From Bacteroidales bacterium (GTDB taxonomy: Bacteria; Bacteroidota; Bacteroidia; Bacteroidales; FEN-979), in NCBI GenBank assembly GCA_017882335.1, contig JADGPR010000003.1, positions 1 through 64,000 on the forward strand: DNA of 64,000 bases, written 5' to 3'. Made by a program: the position numbers and the translations under genes. The notes beneath the pieces were generated by a model. That model did not search any database. It was not told the DNA's origin and saw only the letters and a program-made list of their open reading frames with translations. How positions within the stretch are numbered: the first letter of the stretch is position 1; each line of letters begins with the position of its first letter. This document shows positions 18,235 to 28,516 of the stretch, piece after piece.

Positions 18235-18278
18235 ACCCCCTTCCCCTCCCCAATTGGGGAGGGGAGTAAGGGGAGGGG
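18235..18278. repeat. C/G-rich palindromic repeat (tcccctccccaattggggagggga core), copy 1
   Basis: 24-bp perfect palindrome, shared nearly verbatim with 41470-41510. Confidence 0.9.
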
Positions 18279-18467
18279 CCTCGATTTTCTTAACGAAAAT
18301 TTCATAAGGCGGAAAAGAAAAAAATACCAGTCGCCACATAAGCAGCCTTGGCTGGTGCCATCGAACGAAGAGAGATTGCGCCAGACGCAGCTGCGTTGTG
18401 GTGACGAGGCCGCCCGGCCTGAGGGCAAATAAAGAATCGCAGACAGGAACGGAAAAAAAACAATTTA

Positions 18468-20627
18468 TCAGAACCTCAGTTTCAGACTTAAAAAGAATTC
18501 CCTTCCCGGGGCAGCCTGGAAGCTGTTATAATCCGGACCGTTATTGGGTTCAGTGAACCCAAAATATTGTTCGTCGAAAAGGTTCTTGGCAAAAAGACTG
18601 ATCTCATTGTGACAACTCCCGAGGTTGAATTTATAGCTCAGGTTTGCACCATAAGTATTAAAGCCCTTCACCCAGGAGTCGCGTTTTTTTCCATTCTCGG
18701 TAAATTTGTTGTAAATGGAGTCGTCTGTCTGGATATACCATTTCGATTGATATTCCATATTCAGTGCAAACGTAAAATGTTTCAGGAACTTCACGGCTGC
18801 TTCAACTGCAAGGATGTGCTCAGGACACTGTGGGATCCATTGGCCCTTTACGCTGTCGGGGGAAGTATACTGGAAATGTGAATAAGTGTATGCAACATCA
18901 AATTTCAGGAAATCGACCGGAACATATGATAAATAGGTTTCCACTCCATACCGTGTGCTTGCGCCAATATTCCCAAAAAATGCCGTGTTATTTCCCCTTC
19001 CGATAATGCTGTAGCGGTAGAATTCATTTTTGGAATTAACATAAAACCCGGTAAGATCATAATAAAACCTTTTTCCGACATCGCCTCTCAGGCCCAATTC
19101 CACACCCATGAAGGCGGAAGGTTTGATCAAAGAATTGAATCCTCCCCAATGCTCGGGATTGTTGTACAACTCATCCTCCGTGGGAACTAAAAATCCTGTG
19201 CCATAACTTGCATAGATATTGAGGAACCTGGCAGCATCATATACGAGTCCGAAACGGAAAGAAGTATTTTGAAAAGCCCTGTTTCCGGAAGGCTGTACCA
19301 CTGAGTCGGGCAGTGGGATGTTATTGATGAGTTCGTTGTACACATAATCGTAACGAACATTGAGTGTAGCATATAGCTTTTTCATGATATCCAGTTTATC
19401 AATGAAGAAAACGCCCACACTTTTTTGTTTAATAACCTGGTTGATCAGGATGGTATCGCGGTCTAAAACAGTCTCACTGAAATGGCTATCCTCCCTGGCT
19501 GGATCCTTATCAACAGCAAACATGATTTCCGTCATTGTCTTCGAAGCATAATCGGCTCCCAGGCTGATGTGGTTCCTGAGATTTTCTTTCCCGAAATGAA
19601 GGTTATATTGTGCCGAAAAGCCTGTGTTGATAAAGGGTTTGTGGTCGTCACCATTATTGGAAGTCTCGCGGTACTTGTTCATTCTGAAAAATCCTTTTAA
19701 CTGGATATCCTGGTTTTTACAGATGTCAAATTTACCCAGGAGGGCGTCGGTCAGCCTTTGTGTTTTATGAAATTCATTATAAGGAATAGCGTCGGTATTC
19801 GCAGCCTGATGGCCAACCGTATCATAACGGCCCAAGTTGATCCCTTCGGAATTCTGGTCGAAATAATCCGTATAGGTGAGCAATTGGGTAAATTTAATTT
19901 TGTTGGAAGGTGTCCAGTTGAGTTTTTCACTGAAAATATCTCCGTAATAAGCCTGGTGTTTGCGATATCCGTTGCCTTGTGTATGAGAGTAGGAAACCCT
20001 GTAGTTCACATTGCCCTGGGTGCCATCTACCTGGCCTAATACTTTCCAGAAACCATACGAACCTGCAGACGCATAAAATAAGCTGTTGACGGGTTTTTTA
20101 CCTCCATCGGCAGTGAGGATATTCACCACGCCACCAGTTGCACTGGCCCCATACATGGAAGCGGCAAGCCCTTTCACAACTTCAACATTGGAAACAGTAG
20201 CCCAGTCAACATCGTAAAGATCGGGAGCGAACCCACTCGGGTCATTCACGGGAATTCCATCAATAAAAACCCCGATTCCCCTGAAGCCGCTTTCGGTCAA
20301 TACGCCTTGTCCGCGAATATACAGATGAACGCGTGAGCTGCCTGATGCTCCGTTATCGATCCGCACACCGGGTACCAGCCTTAAGGCTTCATCTGCGGCA
20401 TTGGTTTTTGAAAATGTGGATAACTGATCGGATGAAACCACAGAAATGGCTGCCGGTATTTCTCTCAGTGGCACTTTGGTCCGGACTGCAGTTACCTCAA
20501 ATTCATTGAGGTTTTTGACAAGAAGAGTGTCTTGTTTCTGGGTGAGTTGTGATTTTTTCTCCTGGGCGAAAACCGAAAGGAACGTCAGAGAGAAAATAAA
20601 AATGAGAATAAAGTATGTCGATTTCAT
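18468..20627 (-). CDS. TonB-dependent outer membrane receptor
   Basis: Plug domain (VVSSDQLSTFSKTNAADEALRLVPGVRIDNGASGSSRVHLYIRGQG... IPVNDPSGFAPDLYDVDWATVSNVEVVKGLAASMYGASATGGVVNI) and C-terminal beta-signal EFFLSLKLRF. Confidence 0.95.
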   Translation of the reverse strand: MKSTYFILIFIFSLTFLSVFAQEKKSQLTQKQDTLLVKNLNEFEVTAVRTKVPLREIPAAISVVSSDQLSTFSKTNAADEALRLVPGVRIDNGASGSSRVHLYIRGQGVLTESGFRGIGVFIDGIPVNDPSGFAPDLYDVDWATVSNVEVVKGLAASMYGASATGGVVNILTADGGKKPVNSLFYASAGSYGFWKVLGQVDGTQGNVNYRVSYSHTQGNGYRKHQAYYGDIFSEKLNWTPSNKIKFTQLLTYTDYFDQNSEGINLGRYDTVGHQAANTDAIPYNEFHKTQRLTDALLGKFDICKNQDIQLKGFFRMNKYRETSNNGDDHKPFINTGFSAQYNLHFGKENLRNHISLGADYASKTMTEIMFAVDKDPAREDSHFSETVLDRDTILINQVIKQKSVGVFFIDKLDIMKKLYATLNVRYDYVYNELINNIPLPDSVVQPSGNRAFQNTSFRFGLVYDAARFLNIYASYGTGFLVPTEDELYNNPEHWGGFNSLIKPSAFMGVELGLRGDVGKRFYYDLTGFYVNSKNEFYRYSIIGRGNNTAFFGNIGASTRYGVETYLSYVPVDFLKFDVAYTYSHFQYTSPDSVKGQWIPQCPEHILAVEAAVKFLKHFTFALNMEYQSKWYIQTDDSIYNKFTENGKKRDSWVKGFNTYGANLSYKFNLGSCHNEISLFAKNLFDEQYFGFTEPNNGPDYNSFQAAPGREFFLSLKLRF

Positions 20628-20720
20628 GGGTTGGATTGGTTAAATGAAAAATGAAGAATGAAGAATGAAGAATGAAAAATCATTTCATCATTACATTTCA
20701 TAAATTAAAAAGAAAAGAGA

Positions 20721-21251
20721 TCAGACGAACCTGGGGGGAGGGAAGGATGGAAGAATGAAAACAGACTTGAAATCCTGCTGAGGTTCAAAAAACAAAACAA
20801 CAAAAGAAGTTGGTGGTGATGGAACAGAATATTTCTTCAGAAGGGCATGTTTGATGATGTTATGCAGCATGGCCTGACTGTTCTTGCTTCTTTCCGGTAA
20901 ATTCATGCCGGTAACCCAGGTGGAATATTTTTCGTAACGAGCGAGCAGTTGTTCTTCTTTGGTATCATTAATGCACCGGAAAGTTACAGAAGTTCCTGAG
21001 ATCCTGGTATAAATAACATCATACAACTTTCCGCGATACCGGATCTCACCTTTGTCCAGCATCTTAAAATCGCGATCAGTAGCAGGATTGAGAATAGTGA
21101 TCTCCTCATAGTCCCGGAAAGATCCACTACGGATCATTGCTTTCATCTCGGTTTTTACACGGATCTGATCACATTTGAATACCAAATAGTATCCAAAAAG
21201 GTTAAAAAGGATCAACCCGGCAAAAAGGATGGGAAGAAATTTCCGTATCAT
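20721..21251 (-). CDS. hypothetical protein with N-terminal TM anchor and proline-rich C-terminus (SFPPPRFV)
   Basis: 176-aa ORF directly upstream of the TonB-dependent receptor gene; -7 TATTTTTG upstream at 21283-21290. Confidence 0.65.
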   Translation of the reverse strand: MIRKFLPILFAGLILFNLFGYYLVFKCDQIRVKTEMKAMIRSGSFRDYEEITILNPATDRDFKMLDKGEIRYRGKLYDVIYTRISGTSVTFRCINDTKEEQLLARYEKYSTWVTGMNLPERSKNSQAMLHNIIKHALLKKYSVPSPPTSFVVLFFEPQQDFKSVFILPSFPPPRFV

Positions 21252-21282
21252 TTGTTCTTCAGGATTTTTATCCCGGATTGTG

Positions 21283-21290
21283 CAAAAATA
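21283..21290 (-). promoter_or_regulatory. Bacteroidota -7 element TATTTTTG
   Basis: TAnnTTTG about 32 nt upstream of the 20721-21251 start. Confidence 0.4.
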
Positions 21291-21405
21291 TAAAATTGTA
21301 CTGATAACAGGTTAAACAATGATTTTTTCTGGTTTGCAGGATTCTGTTTCTGTCTGGATTTAATGCAACAAAGAAACTGGAAAAACCAATGCGCAAACCA
21401 GAGGA

Positions 21406-24400
21406 CTATTTTACAATCATCTTAATATTGGTTTTCCCTTCATTGTCTTCCAGCGTGAGGATATAGATTCCGGGAGACAGGAAATTCAGTTTGTAGGTTT
21501 TGATAAAGCCCCTGGAAATTTCAAGATCCTTATCCTCGAAGATCATGAGATTAAGTGCATTCTGCAACCGCAGGGTTACATGCCCCGGGCTATGGTTTTT
21601 GATCTTCAACGTAAAGGTTCCATTGTTTGGATTAGGGAAGACCTCATAACTGTAGGCGGTTTCTGTTTCCTGGATACCGGTACAATCCTTAAATGTGACC
21701 ATCAGCGAATCGTAGGAGGAGCAATTAGAGGAATTGGTGATCCGCACCCGGAACCATTTTGAGCCAAAACCACCTGTCAGGGATGTGTCGACGGTGATCC
21801 CGGGTGTAGTAAACCCTCCGGGTGTCCAGAGATAATGACCACCGGGGATGGTGTCAGCAAAAAGGTGGACTGCCTGTCCGCCACAGACCGTATCATCGGG
21901 CAGGATGGTGAGGTGGGGAACCGGGATTGCGGCAATTGCCAGGTGAAGGCTGCTTGCATAACACCCATTGGCTCCGTTGGCCTTCAGCCGGAGTTTTACG
22001 GACCCGGAACTCACATCGGTTAAACCGGGAGTATAGATTGGGGTTAATATTGTATCGTTCGAAAAGGTTCCATCCCCGAAAGTGTTCCAGCGGAGGGAAT
22101 CATAAGAAGAAGCTATTCCAAGCAACTGCAGTATATTCCCCGCGCAGATCGTGGTATCGTTCCCTGCATAAACATTGGGCAGGGGTGGTGGCGGGAATTC
22201 AATGTTATCGATCCAGGCCGCGTTGCTGCCGTTCAGATAGGAAATATCTGTAACATACCACCATTTGAAGGTATGCGTTCCGGCTGTCACGGGATATGCA
22301 GCCCTTTGCCAACCTTGTTCTCCCGACCATTGTCCTAAAGGTACATCATCGATAAAAAAGTGGAGCCAATCATAATCCTGTTCGGAAGAAACTTTCGTGT
22401 AAAACGAAATACTGTCATCTTTCCCGGCACTGAATGTAACCTGTAATCGGGAGGTTTGGTTATTATAGATCACCCCCGACCGGGCACTGTAACTTCCCTG
22501 GTAATGGATCGTATCAATGACCCAGTTTGCGTTTCCGCCGAAACCCCATGGGAATTTTGTAAATCCGTCGGTTTCCCAGTCTTCCACGAGTAATCCGATA
22601 GTTTCAAATACCGTCTTTACCGACCGGTACAAACCGGAACCTGCGATCAGGTGAAGGTCGGCAGAGGAATAGAGGCAGGCATCCGGTGCAACCTCCAATT
22701 TGAGAACAACTGTTTTGGTATGAATCGGCAAAATGGTGTCGAGATAAACGGAATCGATCGTAAAATGTAAGTAATCCGAGGGAGACGAAATTTTCAGCCA
22801 GGTGCCAGGACACGCGAAATCCCCTGAATTCAAAACGGTAACTGCAACATCGATGCTTTCTCCGGGATCCAGGCGCCCGTTGTTATTACCGTTGATGGTA
22901 TCATGGATCACAACATTCCCGATATGCAACCCGGGAGCATGGGCTTCGATCCTGAAATTGCTCAGCCAGGAAGTATCAGTGTTAACGGCCCTTACATTGA
23001 ATTTGACCCTTAATCCGTCAGGAATGGTGTCTGATACTTTAAAGGAAAATCCATTGGCAGCCGATTTCACTTCCCCAGCGGAAAAATCACCATACTGTTC
23101 TGTGCTGTCGGTGATCGTAATATAAGGGGAATCTGAGGAAAGATAAGCCGTGACATTATTTGCAGGTTGGTCGCCCACATTTTTCAGGCTTAAAGTCAGG
23201 TACAGCGAATCGGCATAATTCATGTCTTGCCCGCTTTTTTTCTGGATCGATGCCAGGTCGTAGGAATCATAAACAACGTAAGGCTGATTTGGCGCCGGCC
23301 CCAGGTTAACAGGCGAAACATAGGTAAGAGCATTACCGTTCCGGTTATCAGTCCATACCGGGTATGCCATCATGTTTCGTGAGTTCACTCCAAGATAATC
23401 GCCGAAATAGCTGATTGCAAGTCCCGGAATCGGGGTGGGGGTAAAAGCAACATCGCTGACTTTCATGTCGGTCCAGGTATCCCCGGCGTTATTCGAATAA
23501 GAGATCCATGTTTCGCAAGCTGTAGACGACACATTGCGGTCGTCATAATAAATCACGCAGAGGTTTCCTGTCACAGGATCACAACTGATCCAGGGAAAGA
23601 AATGTTGCTTGCCAAAGCCGGTAGCATCCTGGTTTACCTTTAAGGGCGCCGACCAGGTGCTTCCCTGGTCGGTGGACCGGAGCACATACACATCAATGTC
23701 GCTTCCGGTATTAACACCGGGGAATCCGATATTAGCCCAAACAATGTAAATATTTCCCTTGTGCGATCCATTGCTGATGTCCACCGTCATGGAAGGAAAA
23801 GAATTCACCCTCATGTTTTTGGCGGTTCCGCTTGTACGGATCCCTTTGATGTTATTGATGATCCGCGTGGCCGGAGTAAAGACGGATCCCCCGTTAAGGG
23901 ATTTGGCGAACCCGATGGCAGATTCATCTCCGGGCCAGGTATCGTAGACAGTAAAAGTCCCGTAAACCTCCCCGTTAGGGCCGGTTTGGAGGTTGACTCC
24001 CTGGCAAAAACCTCCGGCTGCAACGCCCGGACTTATAGCCAGAGGCGTGATCCAGGTCAAGCCATTGTCAACCGATCTTGATACTTGAATCTGGTTATAA
24101 TACGGTGAAATGCTGACAAAATTTGTCCAGGCATCATACAGCATGCCCTGGAAGGGACTGGTAAGTGAGTTATCGATGCAGAGGTGATTTTTATCCAGTA
24201 TATCCTGCCCGGGCGAAGGAACGCTTGAAACGACAACATCATGCCAGGTCACGCCTTGATCGGTAGACCAGGCAACCGATTGACCGAAGTTGTTGTTGAT
24301 CTTCCCGACATACCACCAACCATTCCGGCCGATGGCTACTGAAGGATCACCCATGTTGGTATTCCCTGCTCCTTCAATCTCTCCTGCCCAGCTAACTCCT

Positions 24401-24822
24401 GCATCTTCCGAGGAACGGTCGTCGGCCCCGAACAGTGAATTAGCGGTAGACCCGTCCCAATCAGTGGAGTTATTGGAATTCAGGAGTTCATCTTCGTTTT
24501 CAGGGTTGATGAAGATGGAATTTTCACTTTGTGTGGTGCCACTTGTTCCTGTCACACATATGTCCGGTGAATCCTGTATCTGTATTCCTTTTGCTTCGAT
24601 CCGGCTTCCGGTAAATACTGCTTTTGGTACAGTCACCCTTGGATTAGGTGTAACGTATCCCAGCTTCACCATATGCAGCCAGTATCCCATGTTATCGATC
24701 CTTGTGTTTACTTTTCCTTTCCCTGCGCGGGTGATCCCCGGAGAATACCGGTGCAATTGTGCTTCCATCGAAAAAAAAGAAAAGATAAACAGCAATACAA
24801 GGATGCAGGATAACTTTTTCAT
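21406..24822 (-). CDS. secreted sialidase/BNR-like protein with T9SS C-terminal sorting domain
   Basis: Signal peptide MKKLSCILVLLFIFSFFSMEAQ; BNR-type motifs (WSTDQGVTW, VDNGLTW, STDQGSTWSAP, SNNAGDTW); C-term GIYILTLEDNEGKTNIKMIVK. Start set at 24822 rather than the track start 24879. Confidence 0.85.
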   Translation of the reverse strand: MKKLSCILVLLFIFSFFSMEAQLHRYSPGITRAGKGKVNTRIDNMGYWLHMVKLGYVTPNPRVTVPKAVFTGSRIEAKGIQIQDSPDICVTGTSGTTQSENSIFINPENEDELLNSNNSTDWDGSTANSLFGADDRSSEDAGVSWAGEIEGAGNTNMGDPSVAIGRNGWWYVGKINNNFGQSVAWSTDQGVTWHDVVVSSVPSPGQDILDKNHLCIDNSLTSPFQGMLYDAWTNFVSISPYYNQIQVSRSVDNGLTWITPLAISPGVAAGGFCQGVNLQTGPNGEVYGTFTVYDTWPGDESAIGFAKSLNGGSVFTPATRIINNIKGIRTSGTAKNMRVNSFPSMTVDISNGSHKGNIYIVWANIGFPGVNTGSDIDVYVLRSTDQGSTWSAPLKVNQDATGFGKQHFFPWISCDPVTGNLCVIYYDDRNVSSTACETWISYSNNAGDTWTDMKVSDVAFTPTPIPGLAISYFGDYLGVNSRNMMAYPVWTDNRNGNALTYVSPVNLGPAPNQPYVVYDSYDLASIQKKSGQDMNYADSLYLTLSLKNVGDQPANNVTAYLSSDSPYITITDSTEQYGDFSAGEVKSAANGFSFKVSDTIPDGLRVKFNVRAVNTDTSWLSNFRIEAHAPGLHIGNVVIHDTINGNNNGRLDPGESIDVAVTVLNSGDFACPGTWLKISSPSDYLHFTIDSVYLDTILPIHTKTVVLKLEVAPDACLYSSADLHLIAGSGLYRSVKTVFETIGLLVEDWETDGFTKFPWGFGGNANWVIDTIHYQGSYSARSGVIYNNQTSRLQVTFSAGKDDSISFYTKVSSEQDYDWLHFFIDDVPLGQWSGEQGWQRAAYPVTAGTHTFKWWYVTDISYLNGSNAAWIDNIEFPPPPLPNVYAGNDTTICAGNILQLLGIASSYDSLRWNTFGDGTFSNDTILTPIYTPGLTDVSSGSVKLRLKANGANGCYASSLHLAIAAIPVPHLTILPDDTVCGGQAVHLFADTIPGGHYLWTPGGFTTPGITVDTSLTGGFGSKWFRVRITNSSNCSSYDSLMVTFKDCTGIQETETAYSYEVFPNPNNGTFTLKIKNHSPGHVTLRLQNALNLMIFEDKDLEISRGFIKTYKLNFLSPGIYILTLEDNEGKTNIKMIVK

Positions 24823-24846
24823 AGGGAAGAGGTTGTATTGGTCTAA

Positions 24847-24854
24847 CAAAGGTA
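24847..24854 (-). promoter_or_regulatory. Bacteroidota -7 element TACCTTTG
   Basis: TAnnTTTG 24 nt upstream of the start at 24822 (minus). Confidence 0.5.
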
Positions 24855-24871
24855 AGAAATCTGAAAATAGA

Positions 24872-24907
24872 AAAGCCACCCGGCTGGATTCCCGGATGGC
24901 CTTTTGA
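24872..24907 (-). terminator. terminator-like hairpin after the C25 peptidase gene
   Basis: Minus strand AAAAGGCCATCCGGGAATCCAGCCGGGTGGCTTTTC, just past the stop at 24923. Confidence 0.6.
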
Positions 24908-24922
24908 TATTTGAGAAAAGGA

Positions 24923-27900
24923 TTACTTACGGATGACCAGTTTCCTGATCAGGGTACCCGTTTCGGTTTCCACTTTCAGGTAATAAACACCTTCAGACAG
25001 TGTGGAAAGATCAATGTTCTGTGTGAATTTTCCGGTAACTTTCACATTGTTTTCGGTGTAAACCAAAGATCCAAGTGTGTTTACGATCCGGATGTTGATG
25101 TTCTTCTCATTCCCCTGCAATACGATCGCGAATTTTCCCGGATTCGGGTTGGGATAGATCTCTGCTCCGAATTCATTGGAATTAAAAATCCCGAGTGTGT
25201 TTTTCACGATGACAGTTTTATCCAAAGATGGAAGTCCCGGGCCGCAAGTATCAGTGCCTTTTACAACAATCACAGCAGACGGGCCCCTGAACGAGAGATC
25301 CCAGGTAACTGTCCCGGTAAGGCCTGTTCCGGCAATCGTTCCGGCGGCTTCAGGTGTGATTGACCATGCATAGGTCGTTACAGAAGGGACACCGGTTGTC
25401 GTGAATTCAGAAGTGGGGGCATTGGCAATGTTGACAGAATCGGCTCCTTCGGGTTTGGCAGGTGCGGCAATAGGAGCAGAAATGTTTACATCATAGGATG
25501 GGGAAGGTGTTCCTTCTCCGCAATCATTCAATCCTTTAACGACAATGCTAACCGGTCCCGAATAGGTGGCAGATGCATTGAAAGTAGCCGTTGTAGTTGT
25601 GCCGTCGATGGTTCCGGCAGCAGCAGGTGCGATTTCCCAGGCATAGGAAGTGGCATAGCCGGCACCCGGCGTTGTATACGGGGTTCCGGTTGAGCCCGGA
25701 CAAACTACAGCCGGCCCTGCAGGCTGAGCGGCAGGATTTGGTGCCTGCCCGACAACAACCTGTTTCGTGACCTGGTTGTCGCAAGTGCCGTTATTTTTAA
25801 CCTGGAGCGTCACATTGAAAGTGCCGCCAGACGTATAGGTATGCGAAGGATTCTGGCTGGTTGCCCCGGCAGAGCCATCGCCGAAATCCCACAGCCAGTC
25901 TGTAATGGTTCCTCCGTTGGCATTTGACAGGTCTGAAAAAATGGTGGCCTGGTCAATGCAGGAAGCATTGCTGGTGGTAAAATCTGCGGTTGGCTGATGA
26001 TAAACGTGGATATAAGCTGTTTTTGTGGTAGAGTCGGAATTGGCTGATCTTGAAATCACAAGTTTCACTGAATAATCTCCGGGTGCACTGTAAACTATGT
26101 TAGAAGGATTTTTCACGGTGGCTGTTCCCGGTGTTCCTCCATCAAAAGTCCATACCCATGACGCAGGACTTCCTGCAGATTCATCGGTGAAATTCACACC
26201 CGTTCCCGGGCAGAGATCTGTAACATTGGCTGAGAAGTTGGTGATCAGCTGGCCATAAGTCACAGGTACATTGTCCTGGTAACGGAAGAAATTCTGCTTG
26301 GTTACCGTGACCATCACCTGGGTTCCGGCTGTTTGTGAAGGAATTGTAATTACAACAGGCGTAGCGCCGCTGCCATAGCCGGTAGCGATAATTTCATTAT
26401 TTACTGTCAAAGCAATGAACGCGCTATCATTAGTAATTATATTAAAAGTCGTTGCTCCTGCCTGGATCTCTTCATCATGAGTTACGGTCAATTGCTGGGG
26501 AACCTCAAAATAGACAACAGAGAATCCGTCTCCAAGCATATGGAACAGACGGTAAGTAACCTGTTTATTACCTGTATTATAAGGCCAGCTGGATAGTTTC
26601 AAAAAGTATTTTCCGGCGGCATTGCCAAAAGCAGGAAAAACACCCCTTGAACCGGGTTGAGTTTCTTTGTCGGGCATAAAATTTGGCCACATATTGTCCA
26701 TCATACCCCATACATAAGTATCATTGACAAATGAATAAGAAACTTCTGAAGGGCAAACAATACCCAATGCTCCTGCATTATGACCATTTTTTGTTTGGCG
26801 GACGAACTTTTCACCGAAACAATCTGCTGAACGGTGATAAGCGCCCGTCTGGCAATTGATGGAAAAAACAAAAGGAAGCAACGTATTGTTTAATGCAGTG
26901 ACGTTCGAGGAACTATAGGCAGGTTCGCCCCATCCGTCATAGTAACCATGATCCCTGTGCATCAGGATAAATGCGCCTGAATCGATGGCCTGATTAATTT
27001 TGGTTGCATTTCCCCCGGTCCATCCGCCTAATTCACCGGGAGTAGCCGGAATATAACCCAGGCCGGTGGAACCAAAATAATTGGTTACCTGAGATGTATT
27101 AGTAGCTGATGACCATATATTCTGACTCCCTTCGTATATTGCATTAATACGCCTGGGGTGTTTGTTCATGGTATTTTTCCAGAATCCTCCGACAATTTCA
27201 GAACAAAGCTGGAACCACCGCACCGTCTGCCATCCTAAAGCGGTAATAGGTTTATCATAGAATAATGGATCGACCGGTGGATTCCGCTCATAATCAAGGA
27301 ATCTTGAGCAAAGGATCTGTAACTGGCTGGCGTTATTGGCAACTATTCTTGCAAATACCACATCGGGCATTTCATCGCCGGTGACATCAGCATATTTATT
27401 ATCGGATGCAAAATTCGGATACCCATCCGGATGGATGTACATATGGCTAATGATGTTTTTGGTCGCATCTGTACCATAATCGCCCAATAAAAGACAAGCT
27501 ACAGGTTTGATAGTCCAGTTATTGTATGCGTTGTCGATAAAAGCTTCAATTGCGGTCTCCGTATTGCCACCTACGTCAGTTAAAGTATAGATATGCGTGA
27601 GGATACCTTGTTGGTTACGGAAATTAGCAATAGAATCTGCCCAACTGAGGAAATCGCTTCCCGTAGGGGTTATGATGATATATTCACATTCTATATCACG
27701 TTGCCCTTTTGAGTAGGATTGAAAACGTTTATCATAATCAACGGCAGGCAAAGAGGAATAGTTTAAAATGTTATCCTGCATAATGGGATCCCACCAGCGG
27801 CTGCGAAATGCATCATTCCCGAATTGTCCGGTGCCTCCTTCGAATGTAATCTCAACCTTCAGGTCCTGATAAACGATCAGATCTTTGGTAACCGGGTTAT

Positions 27901-28417
27901 ACTGGAATGGGGTTATGCCTAAGTTTATGGCATCAACACCACGGATTTGGTTAACTTCGGAGATCATAACCGGAGATTCAGGATAAAAGGCATTTTTTGA
28001 ATAAACCGACTGATTTTTCACCAGCGGGAAATCTTTTTCGGTATCTAAAGGAATGCGTTGGGCAGGAGCGATTTCAATATAGTGAAGGGTTTCAGTGCGC
28101 TGAGAAACGATCCTTACTTTTGGTGTGGAGCCTTGCGGAATAGCAATAAAAGAACCTTTTCCCGGTAAATTCGGCATTCCTTCGTCATTGCCAAGAAATG
28201 TACCCGGAAGCGTAATGTTCTTCATGACCTGACCATCAACCTGAACATCTTCCATAGTAAATTCAGGTACAGAATAAATAAGCTGTATGGCATTCGACCT
28301 GGAGTCCACAAGGTTTAATCCGGATTTTCCCCAGGAATCAGTATACGAAAAATTTTGTGCCTGAATTCCGAATACCGCGGACAGCATGCAGATTGTAAGA
28401 AGTGTAAATTTTTTCAT
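24923..28417 (-). CDS. gingipain-like C25 family peptidase with PKD domains and T9SS sorting domain
   Basis: CEYIIITPTGSDFLSWADSIANFRNQQGI; catalytic-like FILMHRDHGYYDGWGEP and VFSINCQTGAY; PKD WTFDGGTPGTATVKNPSNIVYSAPGDYSVKLV and WDFGDGSAGATSQNPSHTY; C-term GVYYLKVETETGTLIRKLVIRK. Confidence 0.9.
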   Translation of the reverse strand: MKKFTLLTICMLSAVFGIQAQNFSYTDSWGKSGLNLVDSRSNAIQLIYSVPEFTMEDVQVDGQVMKNITLPGTFLGNDEGMPNLPGKGSFIAIPQGSTPKVRIVSQRTETLHYIEIAPAQRIPLDTEKDFPLVKNQSVYSKNAFYPESPVMISEVNQIRGVDAINLGITPFQYNPVTKDLIVYQDLKVEITFEGGTGQFGNDAFRSRWWDPIMQDNILNYSSLPAVDYDKRFQSYSKGQRDIECEYIIITPTGSDFLSWADSIANFRNQQGILTHIYTLTDVGGNTETAIEAFIDNAYNNWTIKPVACLLLGDYGTDATKNIISHMYIHPDGYPNFASDNKYADVTGDEMPDVVFARIVANNASQLQILCSRFLDYERNPPVDPLFYDKPITALGWQTVRWFQLCSEIVGGFWKNTMNKHPRRINAIYEGSQNIWSSATNTSQVTNYFGSTGLGYIPATPGELGGWTGGNATKINQAIDSGAFILMHRDHGYYDGWGEPAYSSSNVTALNNTLLPFVFSINCQTGAYHRSADCFGEKFVRQTKNGHNAGALGIVCPSEVSYSFVNDTYVWGMMDNMWPNFMPDKETQPGSRGVFPAFGNAAGKYFLKLSSWPYNTGNKQVTYRLFHMLGDGFSVVYFEVPQQLTVTHDEEIQAGATTFNIITNDSAFIALTVNNEIIATGYGSGATPVVITIPSQTAGTQVMVTVTKQNFFRYQDNVPVTYGQLITNFSANVTDLCPGTGVNFTDESAGSPASWVWTFDGGTPGTATVKNPSNIVYSAPGDYSVKLVISRSANSDSTTKTAYIHVYHQPTADFTTSNASCIDQATIFSDLSNANGGTITDWLWDFGDGSAGATSQNPSHTYTSGGTFNVTLQVKNNGTCDNQVTKQVVVGQAPNPAAQPAGPAVVCPGSTGTPYTTPGAGYATSYAWEIAPAAAGTIDGTTTTATFNASATYSGPVSIVVKGLNDCGEGTPSPSYDVNISAPIAAPAKPEGADSVNIANAPTSEFTTTGVPSVTTYAWSITPEAAGTIAGTGLTGTVTWDLSFRGPSAVIVVKGTDTCGPGLPSLDKTVIVKNTLGIFNSNEFGAEIYPNPNPGKFAIVLQGNEKNINIRIVNTLGSLVYTENNVKVTGKFTQNIDLSTLSEGVYYLKVETETGTLIRKLVIRK

Positions 28418-28516
28418 GGTCGGTTTTTGTTAATGAATGGATATAAGTAAGTCTGTGTCACACACAGTTAAGACAATTTTTTATATATGCAAGAGATCAG
28501 AATATTTTTCCTTGCC

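Noticed and set aside
18079-18432. 117-aa, 79-aa and 85-aa ORFs
   Set aside because: They read through palindromic repeats (TTCGACAAGCTCA, CCCCTCCCCAATTGGGG) on both strands; explained by the repeats.
21580-24907. Plus-strand ORFs antisense to the 21406-24822 gene (e.g. 24290-24907)
   Set aside because: Shadow ORFs of a clear T9SS gene with signal peptide and sorting domain.
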